Assembly (NCBI RefSeq): GCF_029691405.1
Contig: NZ_CP121467.1
Location: 496,001-560,000 of the forward strand
From: Streptococcus sp. D7B5
GTDB lineage: Bacteria > Bacillota > Bacilli > Lactobacillales > Streptococcaceae
Length of the DNA: 64,000 nucleotides
Direction of reading: 5' to 3'
The stretch's first letter is position 1. The number at the start of each line of letters is the position of its first letter. This document shows positions 37,727 to 47,265 of the stretch, one piece after another. A program made the translations under genes and the position numbers. Under the pieces are notes generated by a model. That model saw only the letters and a list, made by a program, of their open reading frames with translations. It had not been told where the DNA came from and did not search any database.

Positions 37727-39628
37727 TTACACCTGCTCTGATAATTCTTCCCACTCAAGCATTGCTTCTTCCTGACGATGGTTAATTTTGTCCAGTTCAG
37801 TCTGCAATTCCATGAGCTTTTCAGCATCGTTGGTTTCCAGCATTTGTTCAGAAATGGCTTGACTTTGAGTTTCTAACTCTTCAATTTCAGCTTCCAAACT
37901 CTCGATTTGTCGCATGAGTTTGCGAACTTCTTTTTGACTTTCTTTCTGGGCCTGGTAGTCATTAACTGAACTTGCTTCTTTTGCCTGATTGCTAGTTAAA
38001 AGTTCCTCAGCTTGACTCACTTCTACTTCTGCTTTCTTATCAACATAGTAGTCATAATCTCCAAGGTAGAGGGTTGAACCACTCTCAGACAATTCCAGTA
38101 CATGAGTGGCTACACGATTAATAAAGTAACGGTCGTGGCTCACAAAAAGAAGGGTTCCATCAAAGTCAATCAAGGCATTTTCCAAGACTTCCTTGCTATC
38201 AATATCCAAGTGGTTGGTCGGCTCGTCCAAAATCAAGAAATTGTTGTTTTCCATTGAAAGTTTGGCAAGCAACAGACGAGCTCGTTCACCACCAGACAGC
38301 ATTCCGACTGACTTTTTAACATCATCACCAGAGAAGAGGAAGGCACCAAGGCGGTTGCGGATCTCAACTTCTGGTGTCAGTTTAAAATCATTCCAAAGTT
38401 CATCCAGAACAGTATTACTTGGTGTTAGCTTACTTTGAGTCTGATCATAGTATCCAACCTCAACATTGGCACCAAAACGCTTCTCTCCCTTGATAAAAGG
38501 AATCTGGTCCACAATAGACTTGATAAAGGTTGATTTGCCAATACCATTTGGTCCTACGATGGCAACAGCATTCATCTTACGGAGGTCAAGGTTGATAGGC
38601 TCTGACAATATTTCCCCATCATAGCCAATGGCCGCATTTTCAACGGTTAAAACGATATTACCTGATGTTTTTTCAGACTGGAAGGTTATATTGGCTGATT
38701 TCTTACTAGTTTCAGGTTTGTCCAAACGCTCCATTTTTTCTAGTTGTTTACGGCGAGATTGAGCACGTTTAGTCGTTGAAGCTCGGACTAGATTGCGATT
38801 GACAAAGTCTTCTAGAGCCGCGATTTCCTTCTGTTGCTTTTCATAGTTTTTTGCCTCTGTAGCTAGCTTTTGCTCCTTTAACTCAACAAAGCGAGAGTAA
38901 TTGCCTACATAACGATCTAAGGAATGCTTGGTCAAATCCAGTGTAACAGTCGCAACCTTGTCCAAAAAGTAACGGTCGTGGCTGACAATAATGAGGGCAC
39001 CGCTATAGTTCACTAAGTAATTCTCTAGCCAGGCTATGGTTTCAATATCCAAGTGGTTGGTTGGTTCGTCCAAGACCAAGAGATTGGGCTTTTCAAGGAG
39101 CATTTTAGCCAGTGCCAGACGAGTATTTTGGCCACCAGAAAGCTCGTCAATTTTCATCTGCCACATAGACTCGTCAAACTTGAATCCATTTAAGATAGCA
39201 CGGATATCAGCTTCGTAGGTAAAGCCACCAGCCTGACGGAAGTTCTCTGATAAACGATCATAATCCGCCATCAGTTTATCCAGATCTTCACCAGACTTTT
39301 CACCCATCTCCAGTTCCATCTGACGAAGTTGCTTCTCAGTCCGACGCAAGTCATCAAAGACGTGAAGCATTTCATCATAAATGGTATTTTCAGACTCAAA
39401 ACGGCTATCTTGGGCTAGGTAAGACAGAGAAACATCTTTTTTCTTATTGATTTCTCCACTGGTCGGCTCCTCTTCCCCAACCAAAATCTTCAAAAGAGTG
39501 GACTTACCTGCCCCATTTTTCCCAACGAGGGCAATCCGGTCTCGTTCATCAACTTGCAGGTTGATATTATCAAAAAGAACCTCTCCTGCAAAAGAACGTT
39601 CAATTTTATTAGCTTGTAAAATAATCAT
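37727..39628 (-). CDS. ABC-F family ATPase (ribosome-associated type)
   Basis: A 633-residue protein with two ABC domains and no membrane part. Walker A motifs are GKNGAGKST (near 36-44) and GPNGIGKST. Signatures are LSGGQNTRLALAK and LSGGERARLLLAK, and both Walker B boxes read LDEPTNHLDI. The charged linker (about 230-310) is the P-site-tRNA-interaction motif region, and the C-terminus (about 555-633) is a coiled coil. ABC-F proteins act on the ribosome; this one resembles the YdiF/Uup type found in most Firmicutes, so it is more likely housekeeping than a resistance gene. Confidence 0.92.
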   Translation of the reverse strand: MIILQANKIERSFAGEVLFDNINLQVDERDRIALVGKNGAGKSTLLKILVGEEEPTSGEINKKKDVSLSYLAQDSRFESENTIYDEMLHVFDDLRRTEKQLRQMELEMGEKSGEDLDKLMADYDRLSENFRQAGGFTYEADIRAILNGFKFDESMWQMKIDELSGGQNTRLALAKMLLEKPNLLVLDEPTNHLDIETIAWLENYLVNYSGALIIVSHDRYFLDKVATVTLDLTKHSLDRYVGNYSRFVELKEQKLATEAKNYEKQQKEIAALEDFVNRNLVRASTTKRAQSRRKQLEKMERLDKPETSKKSANITFQSEKTSGNIVLTVENAAIGYDGEILSEPINLDLRKMNAVAIVGPNGIGKSTFIKSIVDQIPFIKGEKRFGANVEVGYYDQTQSKLTPSNTVLDELWNDFKLTPEVEIRNRLGAFLFSGDDVKKSVGMLSGGERARLLLAKLSMENNNFLILDEPTNHLDIDSKEVLENALIDFDGTLLFVSHDRYFINRVATHVLELSESGSTLYLGDYDYYVDKKAEVEVSQAEELLTSNQAKEASSVNDYQAQKESQKEVRKLMRQIESLEAEIEELETQSQAISEQMLETNDAEKLMELQTELDKINHRQEEAMLEWEELSEQV

Positions 39629-39706
39629 ACATCTATTTTACTATCTTTTTCTCTTTTGCACAATTGCAATGAAAAAAGTTCGAGTCATAAACTCGAACCT
39701 TTCATC

Positions 39707-40861
39707 TTAGTATCCAATGCCTCCACGGAATGTGCGAGCCATATCTTTCAATTCATAGTTTTTAGAAGAGGTATCGATGGTCCATTTTCCATCTTTCTTG
39801 GTCATTTTAATTTCATAACCCTCTTTCTTCATGTTATCACTAGTGTCTAGAGGAGTTGAATCAAATTGACTCGGTGCATTTTCTAAAATGTATTTTTCAC
39901 CAGCTTTCATAGCTTCAGAGTAGTTGCTATATTTACCTTTGTTTTCTTCGTAGAATTTACGGCTCAATTCATAAACATTCAAGTTATCCAAGTCGATTGT
40001 TTCTGGTCTAACATAAACAACAGCATAATCAGGCAAGTATGTCTTCACCTTGTAATCAACTTTTGCTCTCTTAGCATTTGCTTTGATGTAGGCATCTGCG
40101 AATGTTCTAAGTTCTGAATCAGATGGTTTGTAGTTATAGAAACCTTTTCCGAATGACTCTGTAAATTTCTTGATAAACTCTTCTTTATCAGCTTTCGCAT
40201 CGTTTGTGAATTCAGCACTATTATCAGAAGATTTTTTATCATCAGCAAGTGCTACAACTTGCGACTTTTTGTCAGTAGCACTTAGGTTCGTTCCACCACC
40301 AGAGCTTTCCCCATTAAGGTAAACAGCATCGACATATTTTTTCATTACATCTTTCGCTTCATCAATATTGTCTTCATACTGACTTGGATCCACCTTGATT
40401 GCTACATCGTTATTCTTTTTAGAATTTTCTTTGATGTCATCGTAAAAGCTAGGTGCAAAGTGAAGTTCATACTTAGCATTCTTATCGACTTCATACACTA
40501 CATAACCAGCAACGCTCTTTCCTTTAGAAAGACTGTCACCATATGACATAAATTTAGTTTTACTGTCGCTTTCATAAACTTGAATTGGTTGTAATTTTTC
40601 ATCCTTTTCATTGTATAGCGTGATATCTTGGCTAGTAAAACTAAACTGTTTATCACGATTGTTCTTGATTTCGACTTGAAGTGCAAGGTATGTTGATGAT
40701 GAATCCTCATCTTTAGGCAATACATACATACCGTCTTTTACAGAAACCTCAAAATTAGAGTTTGAAGCTGTACCATTGTCGCTTGCTTTTTTTTGAGCTC
40801 CACAGGCAACCAGTGCTAAAGCTGATAAAAGCAAGGCAGAATGCTTAAGAATTTTTTTCAT
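39707..40861 (-). CDS. Lipoprotein, DUF5105-like
   Basis: A 384-residue secreted lipoprotein. The signal peptide MKKILKHSALLLSALALVAC ends in a lipobox (LVAC, Cys20), followed by a polar linker. An Ig-like domain (about 38-140; DGMYVLPKDEDSSSTYLALQVEI) of DUF4352 type comes next, then a second domain (about 150-384) that I assign to the DUF5105-like group by appearance only. The function is unknown. A -10/-35 pair and AAAGGAG precede it. Confidence 0.75.
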   Translation of the reverse strand: MKKILKHSALLLSALALVACGAQKKASDNGTASNSNFEVSVKDGMYVLPKDEDSSSTYLALQVEIKNNRDKQFSFTSQDITLYNEKDEKLQPIQVYESDSKTKFMSYGDSLSKGKSVAGYVVYEVDKNAKYELHFAPSFYDDIKENSKKNNDVAIKVDPSQYEDNIDEAKDVMKKYVDAVYLNGESSGGGTNLSATDKKSQVVALADDKKSSDNSAEFTNDAKADKEEFIKKFTESFGKGFYNYKPSDSELRTFADAYIKANAKRAKVDYKVKTYLPDYAVVYVRPETIDLDNLNVYELSRKFYEENKGKYSNYSEAMKAGEKYILENAPSQFDSTPLDTSDNMKKEGYEIKMTKKDGKWTIDTSSKNYELKDMARTFRGGIGY

Positions 40862-40889
40862 AATGGATTCTCCTTTAATGATTTACTAT

Positions 40890-40917
40890 ATTTTACCATA
40901 CGCAGAATAAAAATCAA
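40890..40917 (-). promoter_or_regulatory. Promoter of the lipoprotein gene
   Basis: On the minus strand, TTGATT (40912-40917), 16 bp, TAAAAT (40890-40895). Confidence 0.6.
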
Positions 40918-41204
40918 AACAGAAACCAAATATTTTCAAAATATCTTAAATTTATAGAGTTTTAACTTAAATTTTTCTATACGTTCATTTGATACATTAA
41001 AGGATTCTTTATAAAAAGAATAGAATATAACAATATTTACGATTTATTTTATTTAAAATCCCACAAAAATACTATAACTTTTAATATTTTAAAAAATTGG
41101 ATAATTGGTTTTCATCCCTAAGTTAGTATAAGTAAGCACAGTACTCACCATTTTCCCGCTAAAGTGCATAAGTAAATTTCCTACATTTTAAGTTATGCTA
41201 ACGT
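40918..41204. other. AT-rich intergenic region without genes
   Basis: Part of the 408 bp between the divergent lipoprotein gene and pgm. It is very AT-rich, with no open frame of note, no clear hairpin and no repeat shared with the rest of the window. Apart from the two promoters at its ends I see nothing definite. Confidence 0.6.
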
Positions 41205-41233
41205 TTTACTAAAATGTCAAATCGTGATATAAT
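41205..41233 (+). promoter_or_regulatory. pgm promoter
   Basis: TTTACT (41205-41210), 17 bp, extended -10 TGaTATAAT (TATAAT 41228-41233). Confidence 0.75.
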
Positions 41234-41246
41234 GAAAGCGATTAAA
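41233..41246 (+). promoter_or_regulatory. cre-like site at pgm
   Basis: TGAAAGCGATTAAA differs from the CcpA consensus at one conserved position (A for C near the end). It starts on the last base of the -10 box, a position for repression. Confidence 0.55.
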
Positions 41247-41269
41247 GCAATAAACAAAGGAGACACTCT

Positions 41270-42988
41270 ATGACTTACCAAGAAAATTATCTAAAATGGG
41301 TCGATTTTGCTGACCTTCCAGACTACCTTCGTCAAGATTTGGAAAATATGGACGAAAAAACTAAGGAAGATGCCTTTTATACCAATCTTGAATTTGGTAC
41401 TGCTGGTATGCGTGGTTTGATTGGTGCTGGTACAAACCGCATCAACATCTACGTTGTTCGTCAAGCTACCGAAGGTTTGGCTCGTTTGATTGAATCAAAA
41501 GGTGGAAATGAAAAAGAACGTGGTGTGGCAATTGCCTACGATAGCCGTCACTTCTCACCTGAGTTTGCCTTTGAATCTGCTGCAGTTCTTGCTAAACACG
41601 GTATCAAATCTTACGTATTTGAAAGCCTTCGTCCAACTCCAGAACTGTCATTTGCTGTTCGTCACCTCAACTGTTTCGCAGGTATCATGATTACTGCCAG
41701 TCACAATCCTGCTCCATTTAACGGTTACAAGGTTTATGGTGAAGACGGTGGGCAAATGCCTCCACATGATGCAGATGCTTTGACAACTTACATTCGTGCA
41801 ATCGAAAATCCATTCGCTGTGGAAGTTGCTGATGTCGAAGCAGAAAAAGCTTCTGGTTTGATTGAAGTCATTGGCGAAGCTGTCGATGTTGAATATCTTA
41901 AAGAAGTTAAAGACGTAAACATCAATCCAACCTTGATTGAAGAATTCGGTAAAGACATGAAGATTGTCTACACACCACTTCATGGTACGGGTGAAATGTT
42001 GGCTCGTCGTGCTCTTGCTCAAGCAGGATTTGACTCTGTTCAAGTTGTTGAAGCACAAGCAACTGCTGATCCTGACTTCTCAACTGTAAAATCTCCAAAC
42101 CCAGAAAGCCAAGCAGCCTTCGCACTTGCTGAAGAACTTGGTCGTCAAGTTGGTGCAGATGTGCTTGTTGCAACTGACCCTGACGCTGACCGTGTTGGTG
42201 TTGAAGTTCTTCAAAAAGATGGAAGCTACCTCAACCTTTCAGGTAACCAAATCGGCGCTATCATGGCTAAATACATCTTGGAAGCCCACAAAAATGCTGG
42301 AACTCTTCCTGAAAATGCAGCCCTATGTAAATCTATCGTATCAACTGACTTGGTAACGAAGATTGCTGAAAGCTACGGCGCAACTATGTTCAACGTTTTG
42401 ACAGGTTTCAAATTTATCGCTGAAAAAATCCAAGAATTCGAAGAAAAACACAATCACACTTACATGATGGGATTTGAAGAAAGCTTCGGTTACTTGATCA
42501 AACCATTCGTACGTGATAAAGACGCCATCCAAGCCGTTCTTGTCGTTGCTGAGCTTGCTGCCTACTACCGTTCACGTGGTTTGACACTTGCTGACGGTAT
42601 CGAAGAAATCTACAAAGAATACGGCTACTACGCTGAAAAGACCATCTCTGTTACCCTTTCTGGTGTTGATGGTGCTGAACAAATCAAATCGATTATGGCT
42701 AAGTTCCGTAACAATGCTCCAAAAGAATGGAACGCAACAGCTATCACTGTCGTAGAAGACTTCAAGGCTCAAACTGCTACTGCTGCTGACGGTACTGTTA
42801 CAAACTTGACAACTCCTCCAAGTGATGTTTTGAAATACACTCTTGCGGATGGTTCTTGGATTGCAGTTCGCCCTTCAGGTACAGAACCAAAAATCAAGTT
42901 CTACATTGCCGTTGTGGGTGAAAGCAACGAAGATTCACAAGCTAAGATTGCCAACATCGAAGCAGAAATCAATGCGTTTGTTAAATAA
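41270..42988 (+). CDS. pgm: Phosphoglucomutase
   Basis: A 572-residue alpha-phosphohexomutase interconverting glucose-6-phosphate and glucose-1-phosphate. It supplies glucose-1-phosphate for glycogen (glgC, in this window) and for UDP-glucose and capsule-type polymers. The phosphoserine is Ser144 in ITASHNP. The Mg loop is DPDADRVGVE, the sugar loop GFEESFGYL, and the phosphate loop RPSGTEPKIKFY near the end. Strongly biased codons suggest high expression. It has its own promoter with a cre-like site and a terminator. Confidence 0.96.
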   Translation: MTYQENYLKWVDFADLPDYLRQDLENMDEKTKEDAFYTNLEFGTAGMRGLIGAGTNRINIYVVRQATEGLARLIESKGGNEKERGVAIAYDSRHFSPEFAFESAAVLAKHGIKSYVFESLRPTPELSFAVRHLNCFAGIMITASHNPAPFNGYKVYGEDGGQMPPHDADALTTYIRAIENPFAVEVADVEAEKASGLIEVIGEAVDVEYLKEVKDVNINPTLIEEFGKDMKIVYTPLHGTGEMLARRALAQAGFDSVQVVEAQATADPDFSTVKSPNPESQAAFALAEELGRQVGADVLVATDPDADRVGVEVLQKDGSYLNLSGNQIGAIMAKYILEAHKNAGTLPENAALCKSIVSTDLVTKIAESYGATMFNVLTGFKFIAEKIQEFEEKHNHTYMMGFEESFGYLIKPFVRDKDAIQAVLVVAELAAYYRSRGLTLADGIEEIYKEYGYYAEKTISVTLSGVDGAEQIKSIMAKFRNNAPKEWNATAITVVEDFKAQTATAADGTVTNLTTPPSDVLKYTLADGSWIAVRPSGTEPKIKFYIAVVGESNEDSQAKIANIEAEINAFVK

Positions 42989-42996
42989 GAAATTAT

Positions 42997-43030
42997 AAAA
43001 GATGAGACCAACCAATCTCATCTTTTTTTC
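42997..43030 (+). terminator. Terminator of pgm
   Basis: AAAAGATGAGA and TCTCATCTTTT form a perfect stem with an 8-nt loop, followed by TTTTC. Confidence 0.92.
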
Positions 43031-43099
43031 GTATCAAATCTAAGCATTTTTAGAAACTTTATGGCATACTAGACTTATCAATGAAAGCGAGGTAATCTC

Positions 43100-43447
43100 A
43101 TGGAACAATTTTTAGAAAACATTAAAGACCTTGAAGTCACTACAGTTGCGCGTGCACAAGAAGCACTCGATAATAAAGAAACAGCAACCTTCTTTATTGG
43201 CCGTAAAACTTGCCCTTACTGCCGTAAATTTGCTGGCACATTGGCAGGTGTCGTAGCTGAAACTAAAGCCCACATCTACTTCATCAACAGTGAAGAACCA
43301 AGCCAACTCAATGAATTGCAAGAATTCCGCTCACGTTATGGAATTCCAACCGTACCAGGATTTGTTCACATTGCAGATGGCCAAATCAATGTCCGTTGCG
43401 ACTCTTCCATGTCCGCACAAGAAATCAAGGACTTTGCTGGATTGTAA
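43100..43447 (+). CDS. Thioredoxin-like protein (PedC/Bta bacteriocin-accessory type)
   Basis: A 115-residue thioredoxin-fold protein with the CxxC motif CPYC (Cys38, Cys41) and cis-Pro in RYGIPTVPGF. There is no signal peptide, so it acts in the cytosol. Homologues are named bacteriocin transport accessory protein because PedC-like proteins sit in pediocin operons, but no bacteriocin gene is near, so a general disulfide role is as likely. Confidence 0.85.
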   Translation: MEQFLENIKDLEVTTVARAQEALDNKETATFFIGRKTCPYCRKFAGTLAGVVAETKAHIYFINSEEPSQLNELQEFRSRYGIPTVPGFVHIADGQINVRCDSSMSAQEIKDFAGL

Positions 43448-43476
43448 AAAAAACCACTCATCGAGTGGTTTTTTTA
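43446..43476. terminator. Bidirectional terminator
   Basis: AAAAAACCACTC-atc-GAGTGGTTTTTTT lies between the thioredoxin-like gene and the convergent channel gene. The last codons of the channel gene lie inside the stem. Confidence 0.88.
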
Positions 43477-44258
43477 TGGTCTAAATTATTTTTTTCAAGC
43501 AAGTCTTGTATCATTCTATGCAGTTCATCAATCTTTACAGATTGTTTTTCTAGTAATATCCTTTGAGCTATTAATTCGTCTTGGAGTTTATCAAGCTTTA
43601 TCTGCTCATCTGGATTATCCTTTACAAAAAAGTTTGTCAAGGCACTCGTTAACATCCCTATTGTGCCAATACCAACAAGCATTAGTAAAACAGCTAACCA
43701 CTTCCCAAAAATCGACGCAGGAACAATATCTCCATAACCAACAGTCGTCACCGTTACAAGCGCCCACCAAAGACTATCTGAAAAGGATTTTTCTTCAACA
43801 ACAGATAAAATTGAACTCCCTACCAGTACAATAAAAGAATTGAGATAGAAAATATACAGTAAACCATTTGTTCGTAAGAGTTTTCCAATTTTTTTTTTCA
43901 ACTTGCCAGTCAATCCAACGACTCTTAAAAGACGAGTTAGTTTCAGTAATTTTGTCAGCCTTGCTAAGCGGAAGATACGCCCTAATCGAAATACTGTAAA
44001 AATAGCATTCAAAGGAAGGATAGCTAGCAAGTCGAAGATATTTTCAAGTATAAATCTCCATTTTTCTTTACTTGAAAAGAACCGCCAACCATAATCTACC
44101 ACAAAAACAAACCAAATCAGTAAATCAATAATACTGTAGGGTGGATTATCCAAATCAATCATCTCAGAAAATCCAAGCAAGACAAGGACAACGGATATCA
44201 ATGCAAGTATGATAATCGTTGTGTCATAGTAATCCTTTAATAACCATTTTCTCTTCAA
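43458..44258 (-). CDS. Voltage-sensor-type potassium channel
   Basis: A 266-residue ion-transport protein with the Kv layout. Four hydrophobic voltage-sensor segments include an S4-like helix with regularly spaced Arg/Lys (residues about 91-113: RLGRIFRLARLTKLLKL). A pore region follows with the K+ selectivity filter TVGYGD at 172-177. The cytoplasmic C-terminus (about 215-266) is a coiled coil, which can hold the tetramer together. The role in streptococci is not known. Confidence 0.9.
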   Translation of the reverse strand: MKRKWLLKDYYDTTIIILALISVVLVLLGFSEMIDLDNPPYSIIDLLIWFVFVVDYGWRFFSSKEKWRFILENIFDLLAILPLNAIFTVFRLGRIFRLARLTKLLKLTRLLRVVGLTGKLKKKIGKLLRTNGLLYIFYLNSFIVLVGSSILSVVEEKSFSDSLWWALVTVTTVGYGDIVPASIFGKWLAVLLMLVGIGTIGMLTSALTNFFVKDNPDEQIKLDKLQDELIAQRILLEKQSVKIDELHRMIQDLLEKNNLDHKKTTR

Positions 44259-44320
44259 ACTGCTACTCCTTTAATTTTTTTAATCATTATATCACACTAA
44301 AACCCTGATAAAGTACAAAA

Positions 44321-44348
44321 CAAAAGAAGGCACTCGCCTTCTTTTTTA
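44321..44348 (-). terminator. Terminator of the vicRKX operon
   Basis: AAAGAAGGC-actc-GCCTTCTTT with T-rich flanks on both strands. It overlaps the vicX stop codon. Confidence 0.8.
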
Positions 44349-45155
44349 TATGTCTGTCAATGGTGTTGCAGTGTCTGGTGAGGTATCATAAACTTTAAAG
44401 TCTACTCCGACTCCCAGATCAGCTTGCGCTAGCTGGTTGACCATAGTCATATGAGCCAGCTCCTTGATATTGTTCTCTTTGGACAAGTGACCAAGATAAA
44501 TTTTCTTAGTCCGATTTCCCATTGCACGAATCATGGCCTCAGCACCGTCTTCGTTAGAAAGGTGACCGAGATCTGATAGGATTCGTTGTTTGAGACGCCA
44601 AGCGTAAGATCCTGCTCGCAAAATCTCCACATCGTGGTTGGACTCGATGAGGTAACCGTCCGCATTCTCGACAATTCCTGCCATTCTATCACTAACATAA
44701 CCTGTATCGGTCAGCATGACGAAGCTCTTGTCATCTTTCATAAATCGGTAAAACTGTGGTGCTGCCGCATCATGGCTCACACCAAAACTCTCAATGTCGA
44801 TATCACCAAAGGTTTTGGTTTTACCCATTTCAAAGATATGCTTTTGCGAAGAGTCTACCTTGCCAAGATACTTACTATTCTCCATAGCCTGCCAAGTCTT
44901 TTCATTGGCGTAAAGATCCATACCATATTTGCGAGCCAAGACACCGACTCCGTGGATATGGTCTGAATGCTCATGCGTAATCAGAATCGCATCCAGATCT
45001 TCAGGTTTGCGATTGATTTCAGCTAGCAGGCTAGTAATTTTTTTACCAGACAAGCCCGCATCTATTAGGATTTTCTTTTTTGGGGTTTCCAGATAAAAGG
45101 AATTTCCACTGGATCCTGATGCTAAAATACTGTATTTAAAGCCTTTTTCACTCAT
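44346..45155 (-). CDS. vicX: MBL-fold hydrolase VicX (WalJ/YycJ)
   Basis: A 269-residue cytosolic metallo-beta-lactamase-fold protein with the zinc motif THEHSDHIHG (HxHxDH), a GSSGNSFYLE start and GHLSNEDGA further on. Part of the vicRKX operon; homologues affect competence, cell-wall growth and DNA repair, with an exonuclease activity reported for YycJ relatives. It starts one base after the vicK stop. Confidence 0.94.
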   Translation of the reverse strand: MSEKGFKYSILASGSSGNSFYLETPKKKILIDAGLSGKKITSLLAEINRKPEDLDAILITHEHSDHIHGVGVLARKYGMDLYANEKTWQAMENSKYLGKVDSSQKHIFEMGKTKTFGDIDIESFGVSHDAAAPQFYRFMKDDKSFVMLTDTGYVSDRMAGIVENADGYLIESNHDVEILRAGSYAWRLKQRILSDLGHLSNEDGAEAMIRAMGNRTKKIYLGHLSKENNIKELAHMTMVNQLAQADLGVGVDFKVYDTSPDTATPLTDI

Positions 45156-45156
45156 T

Positions 45157-46506
45157 CTAGTCTTCTATTTCGTCCTCCCATATTTCTTCTTTTACGGCAT
45201 CCTTATCATAAGGGAGCACGATGGTAAAGGTTGAGCCCTTACCGTATTCACTTTTGGCCCATATAAAGCCATTGTGTTGTTTGATGATTTCTTTTGCAAT
45301 GGCCAGACCTAGACCAGTTCCACCTTGAGCCCGGCTTCTTGCACGATCCACACGGTAGAAGCGGTCAAAGATCTTCGGCAAATCTTGCTTTGGAATACCT
45401 AGACCTTGGTCTTTGATGGATAAAATCATCTGGTCATCTGTGGTCTTCATGCTGACAGTGATTTTCCCACCATCTGGTGAATACTTGATGGCATTGTTAA
45501 GAATATTATCAATCACCTGAGTCATTTTATCGGTATCAATCTCGATCCAAACAGAATTGATTGGGTAATCTCTAACAAGTTCATATTTTTTCTCGTCATC
45601 CTGACTTCTCATCTTATCAAAGCGGTTGAGAATAAAGGTGATAAAAGCTGTAAAGTTAATCAACTCCACATCCAACTGAGTGGACGCATTATCAATACGA
45701 GAGAGATGCAAGAGATCTGTTACCATCCGCATCATACGGTTGGTTTCATCGAGTGAAACCTTGATAAAATCAGGGGCAACAGGATCATACAGAGCTCCCT
45801 CGTCCAAGGCTTCAAGATAAGATTTAACACTGGTCAAAGGAGTTCGCAACTCGTGACTCACGTTCGAAACAAAGAGTCTTCGCTCACGCTCTTCCTTCTC
45901 CTGCTCGGTCGTATCATGTAAAACAGCAACCAAACCAGAGATGAATCCAGACTCACGGCGAACCAGAGCGAAACGTACACGAAGACTCAGGTATTCACCA
46001 TTCACATCTTGGGAATCAATCATCAACTCAGGAATCTGTGTAATCAGGTCACGCAGTTCATAATCATCCTCTATCTTAAGCAATTCTAAAATGCTTTTGT
46101 TAAGGACATCTTCTTTCTGCACACCTAATTGTTTCTTAGCCATGTCATTAATCATGGTAATTTGACCACGGCGATTGGTCGCAAGCACTCCATCTGTCAT
46201 GTAAGAAAGAATACTATGCAGTCTTTTACTCTCTTGTTCCAGATTTTCTTGGGTCAAACGAATAACTTCTGACAAATCATTGAGGTTATTGCTAATATTG
46301 GTGATTTCTGTACTGCCTTGTAAGTCCAAAACTTGAGAATAATCACCTGCAATCAAGTCCTTAACCTTTTGATTTATCTCCTTCAGACGGATATTATCCC
46401 GACGATTTTCCAGTAACAGCAAGGTCACCACCAAGATAAAGCCAAGTAAAATCAAGATAAAGATAAAATCACTGGTCAGAATAGTTTGTCTAATATCTTC
46501 AATCAT
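45157..46506 (-). CDS. vicK: Sensor histidine kinase VicK (WalK)
   Basis: A 449-residue kinase of the essential cell-wall two-component system. A single TM segment (about 14-33) and no extracellular loop mark the streptococcal type. A HAMP linker (about 34-85), a PAS domain (about 92-200) and a HisKA domain follow, with phospho-His218 in [13 protein letters not shown]. The ATPase domain has [16 protein letters not shown] and GGTGLGLAI. It overlaps vicR by 8 bp. Confidence 0.97.
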   Translation of the reverse strand: MIEDIRQTILTSDFIFILILLGFILVVTLLLLENRRDNIRLKEINQKVKDLIAGDYSQVLDLQGSTEITNISNNLNDLSEVIRLTQENLEQESKRLHSILSYMTDGVLATNRRGQITMINDMAKKQLGVQKEDVLNKSILELLKIEDDYELRDLITQIPELMIDSQDVNGEYLSLRVRFALVRRESGFISGLVAVLHDTTEQEKEERERRLFVSNVSHELRTPLTSVKSYLEALDEGALYDPVAPDFIKVSLDETNRMMRMVTDLLHLSRIDNASTQLDVELINFTAFITFILNRFDKMRSQDDEKKYELVRDYPINSVWIEIDTDKMTQVIDNILNNAIKYSPDGGKITVSMKTTDDQMILSIKDQGLGIPKQDLPKIFDRFYRVDRARSRAQGGTGLGLAIAKEIIKQHNGFIWAKSEYGKGSTFTIVLPYDKDAVKEEIWEDEIED

Positions 46507-47206
46507 TATTTCTCATATAGTAGCCAACACCACGACGGGTGAGGATATACTCTGGACGGCTTGGAGTATCTTCAATTTTTTCACGCAAACGTCTGATGGT
46601 CACGTCCACTGTACGAACATCACCAAAATAATCATAACCCCAAACAGTCTCAAGCAAGTGTTCACGCGTAATCACTTGTCCAATATGGGAAGCCAAGTGA
46701 TATAAGAGCTCAAACTCACGGTGGGTCAAATCTAATTCCTCACCGTATTTTTTGGCCACGTAAGCGTCTGGAACAATTTCCAAATCGCCAATCTGAAGTG
46801 GCTGGGATTTCTTCTCATCAGACTCTTGACTATCAACTGAAACCAAGTCGGTACGGCGAAGTAAAGCCTTGACACGCGCCTGCAATTCACGATTTGAGAA
46901 GGGCTTTGTGACATAATCATCTGCCCCTAGTTCCAAACCGATAACCTTGTCAAACTCGCTATCCTTAGCTGAGAGCATAATGATAGGAACACTACTGGTC
47001 TTGCGAATGGCTTTGGCTACTTCTAAACCATCAATTTCAGGTAGCATCAAGTCTAGGATAATAATGTCGGGTTGCTCAGCTTCAAATAGCTCGATTGCCT
47101 CACGACCGTTGAAGGCTGTTACAACTTCGTAGCCTTCTTTGGCCATATTAAACTTAATAATATCTGAGATTGGTTTCTCATCATCTACAATTAATATTTT
47201 TTTCAT
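46499..47206 (-). CDS. vicR: Response regulator VicR (WalR)
   Basis: A 235-residue OmpR-type regulator, the DNA-binding partner of VicK; it controls peptidoglycan hydrolases such as PcsB and is essential in pneumococcus. The receiver has phospho-Asp52 (IILDLMLP), Thr in IMLSAKDS and Lys in YVTKPF. The winged helix has [12 protein letters not shown]. First gene of vicR-vicK-vicX. Confidence 0.97.
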   Translation of the reverse strand: MKKILIVDDEKPISDIIKFNMAKEGYEVVTAFNGREAIELFEAEQPDIIILDLMLPEIDGLEVAKAIRKTSSVPIIMLSAKDSEFDKVIGLELGADDYVTKPFSNRELQARVKALLRRTDLVSVDSQESDEKKSQPLQIGDLEIVPDAYVAKKYGEELDLTHREFELLYHLASHIGQVITREHLLETVWGYDYFGDVRTVDVTIRRLREKIEDTPSRPEYILTRRGVGYYMRNND

Positions 47207-47227
47207 TTTATCACCTTTTCTCTATCT

Positions 47228-47236
47228 ATTATAACA
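47228..47236 (-). promoter_or_regulatory. Extended -10 promoter of vicRKX
   Basis: TGtTATAAT on the minus strand, 22 bp before the start of vicR. The -35 region is weak (TTGTAC 19 bp upstream). Confidence 0.65.
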
Positions 47237-47265
47237 AAAAAATGCAAAGAAGGTACAAATGGCTA

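Noticed and set aside
41190-41210. A second cre at GCTAACGTTTTACT upstream of pgm
   Set aside because: At least three conserved positions differ from the consensus; the site at 41233 is better.
43100-43447. A bacteriocin cluster around the PedC/Bta-like gene
   Set aside because: No bacteriocin precursor, leader with double glycine, or ABC exporter lies nearby.
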